Shown here one piece after another: positions 25,941 through 34,982 of a DNA stretch of 64,000 nucleotides; position 1 is the first letter of the stretch, and each line of letters starts with the position of its first letter. Under the pieces are notes generated by a model. The model did not search any database and was not told where the DNA came from. It was given only the letters and a program-made list of their open reading frames with translations. Both the position numbers and the translations under genes were made by a program. Origin of the DNA: Lachnospiraceae bacterium (lineage in GTDB: Bacteria; Bacillota; Clostridia; Lachnospirales; Lachnospiraceae); assembly GCA_910574715.1 (NCBI GenBank), contig CAJTCH010000006.1, forward strand, positions 93,435 to 157,434, given 5' to 3'.

Positions 25941-27080
25941 ATGAAACAAAATAATATGTTAGCGATGATTTTAGCCGGTGGCCGTGGCTCCCGTCTGCAT
26001 GACCTGACCAACAAAGTAGCCAAACCGGCCGTTTCATATGGTGGTAAGTACCGCATTGTTGATTTCCCGTTAAGCAACTGTGCCAATAGCGGCATTGATG
26101 TAGTCGGTGTACTGACACAATATGAATCCGTTCTATTGAACAGTTATGTTGCAGCCGGACGCCGCTGGGGTCTGGATGCAAAAGACAGCGGCGTATATGT
26201 ACTCCCGCCGCGCGAGAAAGCTGACGCCAATCTGGACGTCTACCGGGGAACTGCAGATGCGATCTCACAGAATATTGACTTTATCGACACCTATTCCCCG
26301 GAATACATACTCGTTCTTTCCGGCGACCATATCTACAAGATGAATTATGCCAAGATGCTGGCGGAGCATAAAGCGAACAATGCAGACGCTACCATCGCCG
26401 TTATCGAAGTGCCGTTCAAGGAGGCGAGCCGTTTCGGTATCATGCATACGGACGAAGAAGGGCATATTATCGAATTCCAGGAGAAGCCTGAGCACCCTAA
26501 GAGCAATCTTGCGTCCATGGGTATCTACATCTTCAACTGGAAGCCTCTTCGAAAGCTTCTGGTCGCTGATATGAAGGATCCTGATTCCCACCATGATTTT
26601 GGTAAGGATATCATCCCTCAGCTTCTTGCTGACAACAAGACTCTGTACGCATACAGATTCAAAGGCTACTGGAAGGACGTAGGAACCATCGACTCTCTGT
26701 GGGAAGCTAATATGGACCTTCTCGACTCTAATAACGAACTCGACTTGAATGATCCGACCTGGAAGATCTATACGGAAGATGCAACTACCCTGCCTCATTA
26801 TGTAGGACCGGAAGCAAGTATCAAGCGTTCTTTCGTCACACAGGGCTGTGTCATTGAAGGTGAAGTGAAGAACTCTGTCCTGTTTACCGGCGTCGAGGTC
26901 GGTGAAGGCGCTAAGATCATTGACAGCGTATTAATGCCGGGCGTCAAAGTAGAAGCGGGCGCAGTCGTGCAGCGCGCTCTTGTGGCTGACGGAGTCAAGA
27001 TCGGCAAAGAAGCTGTCGTTGGAAGCGCTGACAGCGAACATATCGAGCTCGTGGCAAAACGCGTAAAGGGGGTAGAATAA
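25941..27080 (+). CDS. glgC: Glucose-1-phosphate adenylyltransferase, catalytic subunit
   Basis: Makes ADP-glucose for glycogen synthesis. The 379-aa product opens [23 protein letters not shown] with the nucleotide-binding GGRGSRL loop. [16 protein letters not shown] and [11 protein letters not shown] (catalytic Asp) follow. FQEKP and the C-terminal left-handed beta-helix ([22 protein letters not shown]) complete the fold. The ATG at 25941 is taken because the upstream in-frame stretch is AT-rich and non-coding. It lies one base before glgD, as in other Firmicutes where the two form a mixed tetramer. Confidence 0.95.
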   Translation: MKQNNMLAMILAGGRGSRLHDLTNKVAKPAVSYGGKYRIVDFPLSNCANSGIDVVGVLTQYESVLLNSYVAAGRRWGLDAKDSGVYVLPPREKADANLDVYRGTADAISQNIDFIDTYSPEYILVLSGDHIYKMNYAKMLAEHKANNADATIAVIEVPFKEASRFGIMHTDEEGHIIEFQEKPEHPKSNLASMGIYIFNWKPLRKLLVADMKDPDSHHDFGKDIIPQLLADNKTLYAYRFKGYWKDVGTIDSLWEANMDLLDSNNELDLNDPTWKIYTEDATTLPHYVGPEASIKRSFVTQGCVIEGEVKNSVLFTGVEVGEGAKIIDSVLMPGVKVEAGAVVQRALVADGVKIGKEAVVGSADSEHIELVAKRVKGVE

Positions 27081-27081
27081 T

Positions 27082-28197
27082 ATGAGCAAAGCATTAGGAA
27101 TCGTTAATTTTTCCGGGAATCATATCTGGGTAAAGGGAATGGAAGAATATCGACCGATCGGAGCATTTTCATTCCTCGGAAGATACCGTGTGATCGATTT
27201 CCCGATCTCTAATATGAGCAACAGCGGAATCGACCGCATTCAGGTATATATCAGAAGAAAGCCCCGCTCCCTTGTTGAGCATCTTGGAACCGGACGTCAT
27301 TATAACATTAACTCCAAGCGCGGCAGGCTGCATATCCTGTTCTCCGAATCCAAAGGCGACAACGACCTTTACAACACGGATATTGCTGCGTTCTCAGCGA
27401 ATCTGGAATGTATTGAGAGATCACACCAGCCTTACGTCGTTATCGCGCCGAGCTACATGGTATACTCTGCTGATTTCAGCACTCTGCTTGCGAATCATAT
27501 TGAATCAGAAGCAGATATTACATTATTATATCACAGTGTAGATAATGCCAAGGATACCTTCCTTAACTGCAATACTCTGAATCTGAACCGGCAGAAGGGT
27601 GTCCTGTCCTTAGAGCAGAACCGCGGCAACGCCAAGAACAGGAATATCTTCATGGATACATATATTATGAAGAAGGATCTGTTCACCGACCTGATTAAGA
27701 AGGCCAAGACCTTATCTTCCATGTATACACTGGCAGATATCGTCAACAATGCATGCGAGGATTTGGATGTGCGCGGTATTTCCCACAGGGGATATTTTGC
27801 ATCCATCACAGACCTTAAGAGCTTCTATAATGCCAACATCGAACTGATCGACTTCAAGAGAGCATCCAATCTCTTTGATGACGAATGGCCTGTATATACC
27901 AGGACCAACGACTCCTGCCCGACACAGTATTTCGAGACGGCAGACGTGAAAAGCTCCGTCGTATCCAACGGATGCCTGATCGAAGGAACCATAGAGAATT
28001 CCGTAATCGGACGCGGATGCGTGATCAAGAAGGGCGCCGTAGTTAAGAACAGTGTTGTTCTGCCCGGTGCAATGATCGGCGAGGATATCACCATTGACTA
28101 TCAGGTCGTTGACAAGCACGCCAAGATCATCCATGCGAAAGAGATCATCGCGGATCCTGAGAATCCGGGATACATCAGACGTGAAGATACTTTATAA
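27082..28197 (+). CDS. glgD: Glucose-1-phosphate adenylyltransferase, GlgD subunit
   Basis: A 371-aa paralogue of GlgC, starting MSKALGIVNFSGNHIWVKGMEEYRPIGAFSFLGRYRVIDFP. The GGRGSRL nucleotide loop of GlgC is replaced by NFSGNHIWVKG, so it is the regulatory/non-catalytic type that pairs with GlgC. The beta-helix C-terminus (VIGRGCVIKKGAVVKNSVVLPG) is kept. AAGGGGGTAGAATAAT precedes the ATG. No glycogen synthase is in the window. Confidence 0.94.
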   Translation: MSKALGIVNFSGNHIWVKGMEEYRPIGAFSFLGRYRVIDFPISNMSNSGIDRIQVYIRRKPRSLVEHLGTGRHYNINSKRGRLHILFSESKGDNDLYNTDIAAFSANLECIERSHQPYVVIAPSYMVYSADFSTLLANHIESEADITLLYHSVDNAKDTFLNCNTLNLNRQKGVLSLEQNRGNAKNRNIFMDTYIMKKDLFTDLIKKAKTLSSMYTLADIVNNACEDLDVRGISHRGYFASITDLKSFYNANIELIDFKRASNLFDDEWPVYTRTNDSCPTQYFETADVKSSVVSNGCLIEGTIENSVIGRGCVIKKGAVVKNSVVLPGAMIGEDITIDYQVVDKHAKIIHAKEIIADPENPGYIRREDTL

Positions 28198-28258
28198 TAT
28201 GATACGCGGCGGCCGTTGAACGACAACGCTGCCGTGTCAGCCAGATACAGATACTTAC

Positions 28259-28305
28259 AAAGAGGCTGTGCTGTATGACGCCTGATCATACAACACAGCC
28301 TCTTT
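28259..28305. terminator. Bidirectional terminator between glgD and moaC
   Basis: Arms of about 20 bases (28259-28278 and 28286-28305) with a single mismatch, loop CGCCTGA. AAAGAGGCTG on one side and CAGCCTCTTT on the other give a T-run for both strands. A second imperfect GC hairpin lies at 28205-28236. Confidence 0.9.
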
Positions 28306-28318
28306 CTGTCTATATCTT

Positions 28319-28789
28319 CTAAAATCTGAACTCTCCGCTCTTGCCGCCTGTCTTCTCACACAGATGGATATCCTCCATCACCATCCGCTTGTCGATCGCT
28401 TTGCACATGTCATATATGGTAAGAAGTGCAACCGACACGCCTGTCAGAGCTTCCATCTCAACTCCCGTCTTCCCCTCTGTCTTAACCTGACAGAGGACTT
28501 CGATCACAAGTTCTTCCGGATCCATCCGAAACATGACCTTAGAATTCGTAAGATTCAGATAATGGCACATGGGAATCAGCTCTGCCGTCTTCTTCGTCCC
28601 CATGATCCCCGCTACCTGGGCAACGGTCAGAACATCTCCCTTCTTCACCTTCTGCCCGGCCACAGCCTCGAACACTTCCCGGCTCACCCGTATCTTTCCC
28701 TGGGCGAGAGCCGACCGTTCCGTAATCTCCTTACCGGAGACGTCTACCATGACCGCATTGCCATCCTGATCAAAATGGGTAAATTCCAT
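28319..28789 (-). CDS. moaC: Cyclic pyranopterin monophosphate synthase MoaC
   Basis: Converts the MoaA product to cPMP, the first stable intermediate of molybdopterin. The 156-aa protein has the expected ~158-aa length. It carries the conserved IPMCHYLNL (normally CHPL), [25 protein letters not shown] and the KSG C-terminus. The start at ATG 28787-28789 follows GAGGAGATT; a longer frame adds arginine-rich residues that are not family-like. It is 16 bases downstream of ptsI on the same strand. No other molybdopterin gene is nearby. Confidence 0.9.
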   Translation of the reverse strand: MEFTHFDQDGNAVMVDVSGKEITERSALAQGKIRVSREVFEAVAGQKVKKGDVLTVAQVAGIMGTKKTAELIPMCHYLNLTNSKVMFRMDPEELVIEVLCQVKTEGKTGVEMEALTGVSVALLTIYDMCKAIDKRMVMEDIHLCEKTGGKSGEFRF

Positions 28790-28805
28790 ATATTCAATCT
28801 CCTCG

Positions 28806-30431
28806 TTACTGTATCTCTCTGATCTTCTTCCTGAGGGCGAGCACCTGGTTCGGCGCAACCGACAGCTCGTCAATCCCTATCTGGATCAGATATTCCGTCA
28901 GATCCAGGTCTGCTGCAAGATCCCCGCATATACTGATATGCTTCTCTTCCAGATGCACATTGTTGGTAATAATCCGGATCATCTTAAGGATCGCCGAGTG
29001 ATGTGGATTATAATACCGGTCAAGCCTGCTGTTCTGCCGGTCCATTCCCAGCGTAAGCTGGAGAAGGTCGTTCGTCCCGATACTGAAGAAATCCACTTCT
29101 CTCGCCAGTTCTCCGCTGATCATCACTGCCGCCGGAGTCTCGATCATAACCCCTACCGGAATGTCCTCGTCAAAAGCCGTCTTCTCGTTCTTCAACTCCT
29201 TCTTCGCTTTCTCAAGCATCAGTTTCGCCGTTCTCACTTCTTCTATAGAAGTGATCATCGGAAACATGATAGACAGGTTCCCGAAAGCCGATGCACGGAG
29301 TATGGCTCGAAGCTGGGTCTTGAACACCTCGTCCTTATCAAGCGACACCCTGATTCCCCGGTATCCGATGGCTGGATTGGGGTCCGTGCCAAGATCCAGA
29401 CACTCTGCTGTCTTCTCCCCGCCAAGATCAGCCGTCCGGATCACCACCTTCTTGATCCCCATGGACTCTGCCGCCAGCTTATATACCTGAAACTGATACT
29501 CCTCGGTAGGCGGCTTGGTGCCGCTCTCCATATACAAGAATTCACTCCTGAATAATCCAATTCCTCCGGCATCACACCTCAGTACATTCTCAATGTCCTC
29601 TCTGTTGCCGATATTCGCACAGACGTCAATTTTCTGTCCGCTCTGGGTGATATTCTCCTTCCCCTTAAGCCTCTCTAAGTTCTGCACCTGCGTGTGATTG
29701 GCATCCTGCTTCTGCCGCATCTTGGTGATCGTCGTGTAGTCCGGCTCGATATAGATCTTACCCTCGAAACCGTCTATGATGATCGTCTTCCCTTCATAAT
29801 CCTTCTTGAGCGCCTCTCCAAGCCCGATCACCGAGGGGATCCCCTTCGTCCGGGCTAGCACCGCCGTGTGGGAATTAATCGTTCCATATCTGGTGACGAA
29901 TCCAAGAACCTTCGTCTTATCGAGCTGCACGGCTTCGCTTGGATATAACTCTCCGGCAGCCAGCACGAACGGCTCGTCCATCAGCATCTTATCCTTCCAT
30001 CCTCTGGCCAGGGTCCGCATAAGACGGTTCGTCACATCCTTGACATCCGCGTCATGCCCCTGTACATAATTCTTATCTGCCGTCACTGCCGTTGAGATAA
30101 AATGCTCTGCGGCATTCTGGATGGCATACTCTGCATTCAGTTTCTGTTCTACGATGATATTCGTGATCTTATCCACCAGATCCCGGTCATCAAGCACCAT
30201 CTGCTGCATCTCAAAAATCGCGGCATTGGCCTCGCCGACTTCCTTCGCGGCATTCTCACAGAGTTCCCTTAACTCCTGCAGCGCCTTCTGCCTTGCCTTC
30301 TGAAAACGCTGTACCTCTTTCTCAACATCCTTTACATAGATACGGCGGATCTCTTTTGAATCTCTCTTATAAAAGGATAATTTGCCGATGGCAATCCCTT
30401 CGGATACTTTTTTCCCCGTCAATGTAATCAT
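28806..30431 (-). CDS. ptsI: Phosphoenolpyruvate-protein phosphotransferase (PTS enzyme I)
   Basis: Takes phosphate from PEP and passes it to HPr to energise PTS sugar uptake. The 541-aa protein is slightly shorter than the usual ~570 aa. The phospho-His is His188 in [22 protein letters not shown]-binding motifs [18 protein letters not shown], and [17 protein letters not shown] (with [10 protein letters not shown]) are present. AAGAGTATG-like weak ribosome context; AAT before the ATG. HPr (ptsH) is not adjacent. Confidence 0.93.
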   Translation of the reverse strand: MITLTGKKVSEGIAIGKLSFYKRDSKEIRRIYVKDVEKEVQRFQKARQKALQELRELCENAAKEVGEANAAIFEMQQMVLDDRDLVDKITNIIVEQKLNAEYAIQNAAEHFISTAVTADKNYVQGHDADVKDVTNRLMRTLARGWKDKMLMDEPFVLAAGELYPSEAVQLDKTKVLGFVTRYGTINSHTAVLARTKGIPSVIGLGEALKKDYEGKTIIIDGFEGKIYIEPDYTTITKMRQKQDANHTQVQNLERLKGKENITQSGQKIDVCANIGNREDIENVLRCDAGGIGLFRSEFLYMESGTKPPTEEYQFQVYKLAAESMGIKKVVIRTADLGGEKTAECLDLGTDPNPAIGYRGIRVSLDKDEVFKTQLRAILRASAFGNLSIMFPMITSIEEVRTAKLMLEKAKKELKNEKTAFDEDIPVGVMIETPAAVMISGELAREVDFFSIGTNDLLQLTLGMDRQNSRLDRYYNPHHSAILKMIRIITNNVHLEEKHISICGDLAADLDLTEYLIQIGIDELSVAPNQVLALRKKIREIQ

Positions 30432-30564
30432 ACTCTTATTCCTCTGTTATCCCAATGATTTTATCTTCATCTGTCTATGTATACTTTACACTCTTACATC
30501 TGTTTCGTCAAGTGAAATGATATCCCTTAAAAAACCGTTTTTTCCCAAAAAAATAGTAAAAAGA

Positions 30565-30592
30565 TTGCTAAATCTATTGACGCTTTTATAAT
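30565..30592 (+). promoter_or_regulatory. Promoter of the cold-shock gene
   Basis: TTGCTA (30565-30570), 16-base spacer, TATAAT (30587-30592). A ~80-base AT-rich 5' untranslated leader follows before the cold-shock ATG, as is common for temperature-regulated csp mRNAs. Confidence 0.6.
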
Positions 30593-30677
30593 TATATGCT
30601 AGTCTATAAAACAGTTATCTATAGATTTGTTTTATGGATGCAGTGTTTCTAATTAATTTTATTATGGAGGTATTGTC

Positions 30678-30875
30678 ATGAAAGGTACAGTGAAATGGTT
30701 CAACAACCAAAAGGGTTATGGTTTCATTTCTGATGAAACCGGCAATGATGTATTCGTACACTACTCCGGGTTGAACATGGAAGGCTTCAAGTCTTTGGAT
30801 GAGGGTCAGGATGTTGAGTACGATGTAACTGAGGGATCCAAGGGACCTCAAGCCGTGAATGTAACAAAGATTTAA
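30678..30875 (+). CDS. Cold-shock protein (CspA family)
   Basis: A 65-aa single-domain nucleic-acid-binding protein. [32 protein letters not shown] contains both RNP motifs (KGYGFI and DVFVHY). It likely acts as an RNA chaperone. GGAGGTATTGTC precedes the ATG. Confidence 0.97.
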   Translation: MKGTVKWFNNQKGYGFISDETGNDVFVHYSGLNMEGFKSLDEGQDVEYDVTEGSKGPQAVNVTKI

Positions 30876-30977
30876 TTTAATGCAATTCTTTTAATCGTAA
30901 ATTAAATGTACCTTTTATATATTAAATAGCTACATGATTTAGATATCTAAAAGCACTACATGTAATTGAGGTTATGG

Positions 30978-31011
30978 AAAAGACCAGGTAACTCAGTTAT
31001 CTGGTCTTTTT
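30978..31011 (+). terminator. Terminator of the cold-shock gene
   Basis: AAAGACCAGGTAAC and GTTATCTGGTCTTT pair around TCA with one G-U, followed by a T-run. It also faces the converging sseB-like gene. Confidence 0.9.
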
Positions 31012-31034
31012 CACTTTCCGGAGTTCTATTCATT

Positions 31035-31787
31035 CTATTGATTCTGTGATGTCTTCGCCATCTTAAACTGGACGTTGACTCCCATGGGGTTAAGCACAAT
31101 GCCGGCGCTTCCTGCCGGTATCAGGTTCAGGATCTTATCTGCTTCAACTACCATCGCACGGAACTGGTTCTGTCTGTTGAATTTCCCGAATTCCTGGATA
31201 TCCGTAAAAAGCGGCTGGTACAGCTCTCCGTCCTTCCCCTTAAGCGCCGGAATCCCCTTGTCTTTCCTGACCGCGAAGATAAACCGCCCGCGTCCGAGAT
31301 GAGCCATCATCTCTTCGTACAATTCCTTCATCTCTTCTGTCATACCTTGTCCGCGGTTCTTGTGAAGTTCCTGCATGAAATAGATCGCCGTAAGGTTCAA
31401 AGCCGGGTTCTCCACCCATACCTGACCCTTGGGAAGCTGATCCGGGCTGTTCCTTGAGATCAGTTCATTCAACTGCACCGCAATCCTCTCCGAAGTTCCG
31501 TCGTCCACTACGATACAGTTCACCCCCATAGGATACAGGCTTGTGTAAAATATCAGAAAGCTCTTCTTCTCAACCTTAACGGTCTGTACAGGATTCTTCT
31601 CAGCTATAAGCGCCGCCATCCTGTTCCTTGCGTCCGCTTCTCTGCAGAATACCAGAATCTGATCGTCATATGTATCAGAGTCACATTCTACATAGGGCAG
31701 CTTCGTTCCGCCGGACATCAGAACATAAACCGCCTCCGAACTTCGCAGCTTCTCAAGCGTCTGTTTCCTCTTGTCCACAGCCATCAT
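31035..31787 (-). CDS. SseB N-domain protein
   Basis: A 250-aa soluble protein with SseB-family features: KLPYVECDSDTYDDQILVFCREADARNR and the segment AGIVLNPMGVNVQFK near the C-terminus. Function of these proteins is unknown; they resemble secretion chaperone-like or enhanced-serine-sensitivity proteins. The start overlaps the stop of the Bfd-like gene (ATGATGG), indicating translational coupling in the ferritin operon. Confidence 0.75.
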   Translation of the reverse strand: MMAVDKRKQTLEKLRSSEAVYVLMSGGTKLPYVECDSDTYDDQILVFCREADARNRMAALIAEKNPVQTVKVEKKSFLIFYTSLYPMGVNCIVVDDGTSERIAVQLNELISRNSPDQLPKGQVWVENPALNLTAIYFMQELHKNRGQGMTEEMKELYEEMMAHLGRGRFIFAVRKDKGIPALKGKDGELYQPLFTDIQEFGKFNRQNQFRAMVVEADKILNLIPAGSAGIVLNPMGVNVQFKMAKTSQNQ

Positions 31788-31969
31788 GCCCTTTCTTTTA
31801 ATAATTTCTTCGTCAGCTTCTTAGCCTTCTTCTTACACTTGCCGCAGCCTTTTCCGACCTTTGTCAGCTTCTTCACCTGCTTGAAGGAATCGGCGCCGTC
31901 TTTCACCGCATCCGCGATATCGCCTTTCGTCACATTCCGGCATGAACAGATCACTTTCCTGCGGTTCAT
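31784..31969 (-). CDS. Bfd-like small [2Fe-2S] protein
   Basis: A 61-aa protein with the BFD arrangement of four cysteines: CSC near residues 7-9 and GCGKC near residues 41-44. In other bacteria bacterioferritin-associated ferredoxin passes electrons to ferritin to release iron. The C-terminus is lysine-rich (KKKAKKLTKKLLKERA). The ATG at 31967-31969 lies two bases after the ferritin stop and has no ribosome site of its own, so it depends on ferritin translation. Confidence 0.85.
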   Translation of the reverse strand: MNRRKVICSCRNVTKGDIADAVKDGADSFKQVKKLTKVGKGCGKCKKKAKKLTKKLLKERA

Positions 31970-31971
31970 GA

Positions 31972-32484
31972 TCAAAGTACCAGCGACGGTGCGGAGTACA
32001 CACGCGCCCCAAGCTCATTATCCAGCATATAGAGGCTCTTAGGATCGTCGCCGAACAGCTCGAACTTCTTCACCAGATTATCCGCATTCGTCTCTTCCTC
32101 TCCCTGTTCCTTCACAAACCAATCTAAGAACTGCATGGTACGGAAATCCTTCACAGAATATGCCGCATCATAGATGGTGTGGATCAGGCTCGTCACATAC
32201 TGCTCGTGCTTCAGTCCTTCCGCAAGCACAGCCTTCGCGCTCTCTAAAGAAACTCCCGGCTTGTCGATCGCCTCTAACTCTACCTTCTCTCCGTTATTCT
32301 GCAAATACTGGATGAACAGCATGGCGTGGTCTCTCTCCTCCTGCGCCTGGATCTTATACCAGTTGCCAAATCCATCTAATCCGTGGTCATAATAATAATT
32401 AGAAAAATCCAGATACAGATATGCAGAATAGAACTCTTTATTCACCTGCTGATTCAGTAATTCTACTACTTTTTTATCTAGCAT
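31972..32484 (-). CDS. ftnA: Ferritin
   Basis: A 170-aa non-haem ferritin that oxidises and stores iron in a 24-mer shell. Ferroxidase residues are visible in VNKEFYSAYLYLDF (Glu17), QAQEERDHAMLF (Glu50 and His53 context) and WFVKEQGEEE. AAGGAGGATATAT precedes the ATG. It heads the ferritin-Bfd-SseB operon. Confidence 0.95.
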   Translation of the reverse strand: MLDKKVVELLNQQVNKEFYSAYLYLDFSNYYYDHGLDGFGNWYKIQAQEERDHAMLFIQYLQNNGEKVELEAIDKPGVSLESAKAVLAEGLKHEQYVTSLIHTIYDAAYSVKDFRTMQFLDWFVKEQGEEETNADNLVKKFELFGDDPKSLYMLDNELGARVYSAPSLVL

Positions 32485-32519
32485 GCTATATATCCTCCTT
32501 TGTTAAATAATACTCGTCT

Positions 32520-32548
32520 ATTATACACGCTGCATAAATGAAAAGCAA
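32520..32548 (-). promoter_or_regulatory. Promoter of the ferritin operon
   Basis: Minus strand: -35 TTGCTT (complement of 32543-32548), 17-base spacer, -10 TATAAT (complement of 32520-32525). No obvious Fur box was seen. Confidence 0.7.
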
Positions 32549-32550
32549 TA

Positions 32551-32577
32551 GGGTACAGGAAGTTTCCCGTACCCCTT
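32551..32577 (-). terminator. Terminator after the ACT-domain gene
   Basis: Hairpin GGGTACGGG / CCTGTACCC (one G-U) around AAACTT, followed on the minus strand by TATTGCTTTTC. It lies 15 bases past the ACT gene stop and overlaps the ferritin promoter. Confidence 0.7.
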
Positions 32578-32591
32578 AGATCTGTTCAGAT

Positions 32592-33035
32592 TTACTGATT
32601 GGCGCGATATGCCTCGCCGGCGCTGTATACATCGAAGCCGCTGCCCTTCAGGATGTCGACCACCCTCTCAGGAGCATCGCTCTTCAATACTGCCGCAGCG
32701 TCATTTCCATTGGCAAATGCATACATATATTCTACGTTGACCTTGCCTTCTACGATCTGATGCATGGCCTTGCTCAACGATCCTGTCGCATGCGGCACCC
32801 GAAGCGCTACCACGTCGGTGAGCATCGCCGTAATTCCTGCCTCCTTAAGCGCCTGACGCCCCTTAGCAGGATCGGAAACGATCATACGCAGCATTCCATA
32901 GTCGGAAGTGTCCGCAAGGCTCAGAGCCACGATATTCACATCCTTTTCTGCCAGAACCTTTAATACATCATCAAGACGTCCTTCTCTGTTCTCCAAAAAA
33001 ACTGACAATTGCTGAATTGTATTGCTTACACCCAT
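32592..33035 (-). CDS. Tandem ACT-domain protein
   Basis: A 147-aa protein that is almost entirely two ACT domains (QLSVFLENREGRLDDVLKVLAEKDVNIVALSLADT and a second from about residue 75). ACT domains bind amino acids. It lies 15 bases after paaK in an aromatic 2-oxo acid operon, so it probably senses an aromatic amino acid and tunes the enzymes; this is inferred. GAGGAGGTAGATACC precedes the ATG. Confidence 0.85.
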   Translation of the reverse strand: MGVSNTIQQLSVFLENREGRLDDVLKVLAEKDVNIVALSLADTSDYGMLRMIVSDPAKGRQALKEAGITAMLTDVVALRVPHATGSLSKAMHQIVEGKVNVEYMYAFANGNDAAAVLKSDAPERVVDILKGSGFDVYSAGEAYRANQ

Positions 33036-33050
33036 GGTATCTACCTCCTC

Positions 33051-34382
33051 TTACAGCTCTCTGTTATCAATGACACGTTTTGCTTTGCCTTCGCTTCTCT
33101 GGATCGTCTTGGGCTCGACAAGCTTCACTCTTACAGATACGCCCAGCGCCTGCTTCAGAACCGCTCCGACCTTATTCTTCAGACTGTCCAACTTACGGAT
33201 CTCATCTGAGAAATATTTCTCGTCTACTTCTACCATTACAGTCAGGACATCCAGGTTGTTCTCCCTGTCAACGATCAGCATATAGTGAGGTGCTACGCCG
33301 CCGCCCATGGACAGAAGCGCGGTCTCTACCTGTGTCGGGAATACATTGACGCCGCGGATGACCTTCATATCGTCCGTACGTCCGGTGAACTTCTGGATCC
33401 TTGGAAGTGTTCTCCCACATTCACAGATACTATGCTCCATACTGGTAAGATCCTTCGTTCTGTAACGGAGAAGCGGCATACCTTCTTTGGCCAGGGTCGT
33501 GAATACAAGCTCTCCCGTCTCGCCGTCCCCGCATGCAGACTGGTCTGCCGGGTTCAGGATCTCCGGATAGAAATAATCCTCATATACGTGGAGCCCCTTG
33601 TGATGGATACAATCCATGGCAACGCCCGGTCCCGTAATCTCACACAGACCATAGATATCGAAGCTGTTGATATGTAAGATATCCTCGATCTTCTTGCGCA
33701 TCTCATCCGTCCACGGCTCTGCACCGTTGATGCTTGCCCTGATCTGAAGACGGTCTACGACTCCGGCTTCCTGCGCCGCTTCTGCAAGATAAAGCGCATA
33801 AGACGGCGTACATGCGAATGCAGTTGCACCGAAATCCTCCATACACATCAACTGACGCTTGGTATTGCCGGAAGACATGGGGATCGCCATCGCCCCAAGA
33901 GCCTGTGCCCCAAGGTCAAGCCCCATTCCTCCGGTGAACAGCCCGTAACCATAGCATACATGAATGCGGTCTGACGAATTCAGTCCCGCCATAGTAAGAC
34001 CCCTTGCCACGCATTCTCCCCACACGTCCACGTCATTCTGCGTGTATGAAGCAAGGGTAAGCTTGCCGGTCGTCCCGGATGTTCCCTGTACCCTGGCGAT
34101 CTTCTCCTTTGGAACCGCGAGAAGTCCGAAGGGATAATTATCCCTCAGATCTTCCTTGGTCGTGAACGGAAGCTTGGTGATATCTTCGATTCCTTTAATA
34201 TCGCCCGGCTCTACTCCCAGCCCATCCATTTTCTTACGGTAGAATTCCACATGCTCGTATACATTCTTCACCTGCTTCACGAGACGCTCCCCCTGAAGAG
34301 CGCTCATCTCGTCTCTGCTCATACACTCGATCTTCGGATCTCTGATCGTCTCATTCCAGTTCTCTAATGCTATTTTCGCCAT
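33051..34382 (-). CDS. paaK: Phenylacetate-CoA ligase family protein
   Basis: A 443-aa AMP-forming arylacetate:CoA ligase. The core motifs are VQGTSGTTGKLTLASY near residue 92, SINGAEPWTDEMR, YGLCEITGPGVAMDC, LRYRTKDLT and the C-terminal KTIQRSEGKAKRV with a catalytic lysine. The start at ATG 34380-34382 is chosen because AAAGGAG lies nine bases upstream. It lies downstream of iorB. It could activate phenylacetate, indoleacetate or 4-hydroxyphenylacetate, or run in reverse to make ATP from arylacetyl-CoA. Confidence 0.92.
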   Translation of the reverse strand: MAKIALENWNETIRDPKIECMSRDEMSALQGERLVKQVKNVYEHVEFYRKKMDGLGVEPGDIKGIEDITKLPFTTKEDLRDNYPFGLLAVPKEKIARVQGTSGTTGKLTLASYTQNDVDVWGECVARGLTMAGLNSSDRIHVCYGYGLFTGGMGLDLGAQALGAMAIPMSSGNTKRQLMCMEDFGATAFACTPSYALYLAEAAQEAGVVDRLQIRASINGAEPWTDEMRKKIEDILHINSFDIYGLCEITGPGVAMDCIHHKGLHVYEDYFYPEILNPADQSACGDGETGELVFTTLAKEGMPLLRYRTKDLTSMEHSICECGRTLPRIQKFTGRTDDMKVIRGVNVFPTQVETALLSMGGGVAPHYMLIVDRENNLDVLTVMVEVDEKYFSDEIRKLDSLKNKVGAVLKQALGVSVRVKLVEPKTIQRSEGKAKRVIDNREL

Positions 34383-34403
34383 ATTTTCATACTCCTTTCC
34401 CAA

Positions 34404-34982
34404 TCACTCAGACACAAGATGATAGCCCACGTCAAAGGCCTTCTTGTTAATATCGATCGTCTTGGGCGGTACGGTGCGCTCAATCACGTCATACCACTCT
34501 TCTACAGTAAAATCCATATGCTGCGCTGCAATTCCCAGGACGATCAGATTGAACACTCTGGGATTGCCAAGCTTCTTCGATTCTTCTGTCGCATTTACCG
34601 TATAGACCTTGTAATCTTTTTTCAAAGTCTCAATAATTCCTTCCGGATACTCGGCCGCACCAATCACGACCGGTATCGGATCGATCCGCCAGTCGTTGAC
34701 GATCAGCGCTCCGTCTTCTTTGAGGAAATGCGCATACCTAAGAGCTTCTAACCTCTCAAAAGCGATCAGCACGTCTGCCTGTCCTTCCTCCACGATCGGC
34801 TCCGCCACTTTCTCTCCATAGCGGACGAATGTCACCACGCTTCCGCCTCTCTGCGCCATTCCGTGTACCTCCGAGAGCTTCACATCATATCCGCCTGCGG
34901 TGGCAAGCCCGCCCAATATCCTGCTGGTCAGAAGCGTACCCTGCCCTCCGACTCCGACGATCATAATATTCTTCGCCGCCAT
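34404..34982 (-). CDS. iorB: Indolepyruvate:ferredoxin oxidoreductase, beta subunit
   Basis: A 192-aa gamma-type subunit of the 2-oxoacid:ferredoxin oxidoreductase family. It begins with MIVGVGGQGTLLTSRILGGLA, contains SEVHGMAQRGGSVVTFVRYG, and ends FDVGYHLVSE. With IorA it converts indolepyruvate, phenylpyruvate or 4-hydroxyphenylpyruvate to arylacetyl-CoA, reducing ferredoxin. Its ATG touches the iorA stop. Confidence 0.95.
   Translation of the reverse strand: MAAKNIMIVGVGGQGTLLTSRILGGLATAGGYDVKLSEVHGMAQRGGSVVTFVRYGEKVAEPIVEEGQADVLIAFERLEALRYAHFLKEDGALIVNDWRIDPIPVVIGAAEYPEGIIETLKKDYKVYTVNATEESKKLGNPRVFNLIVLGIAAQHMDFTVEEWYDVIERTVPPKTIDINKKAFDVGYHLVSE

Noticed and set aside
25754..26095. 113-codon minus-strand frame overlapping glgC and its promoter
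   Set aside because: It runs antisense to the GlgC start and is AT-rich, low-complexity; no ribosome site.
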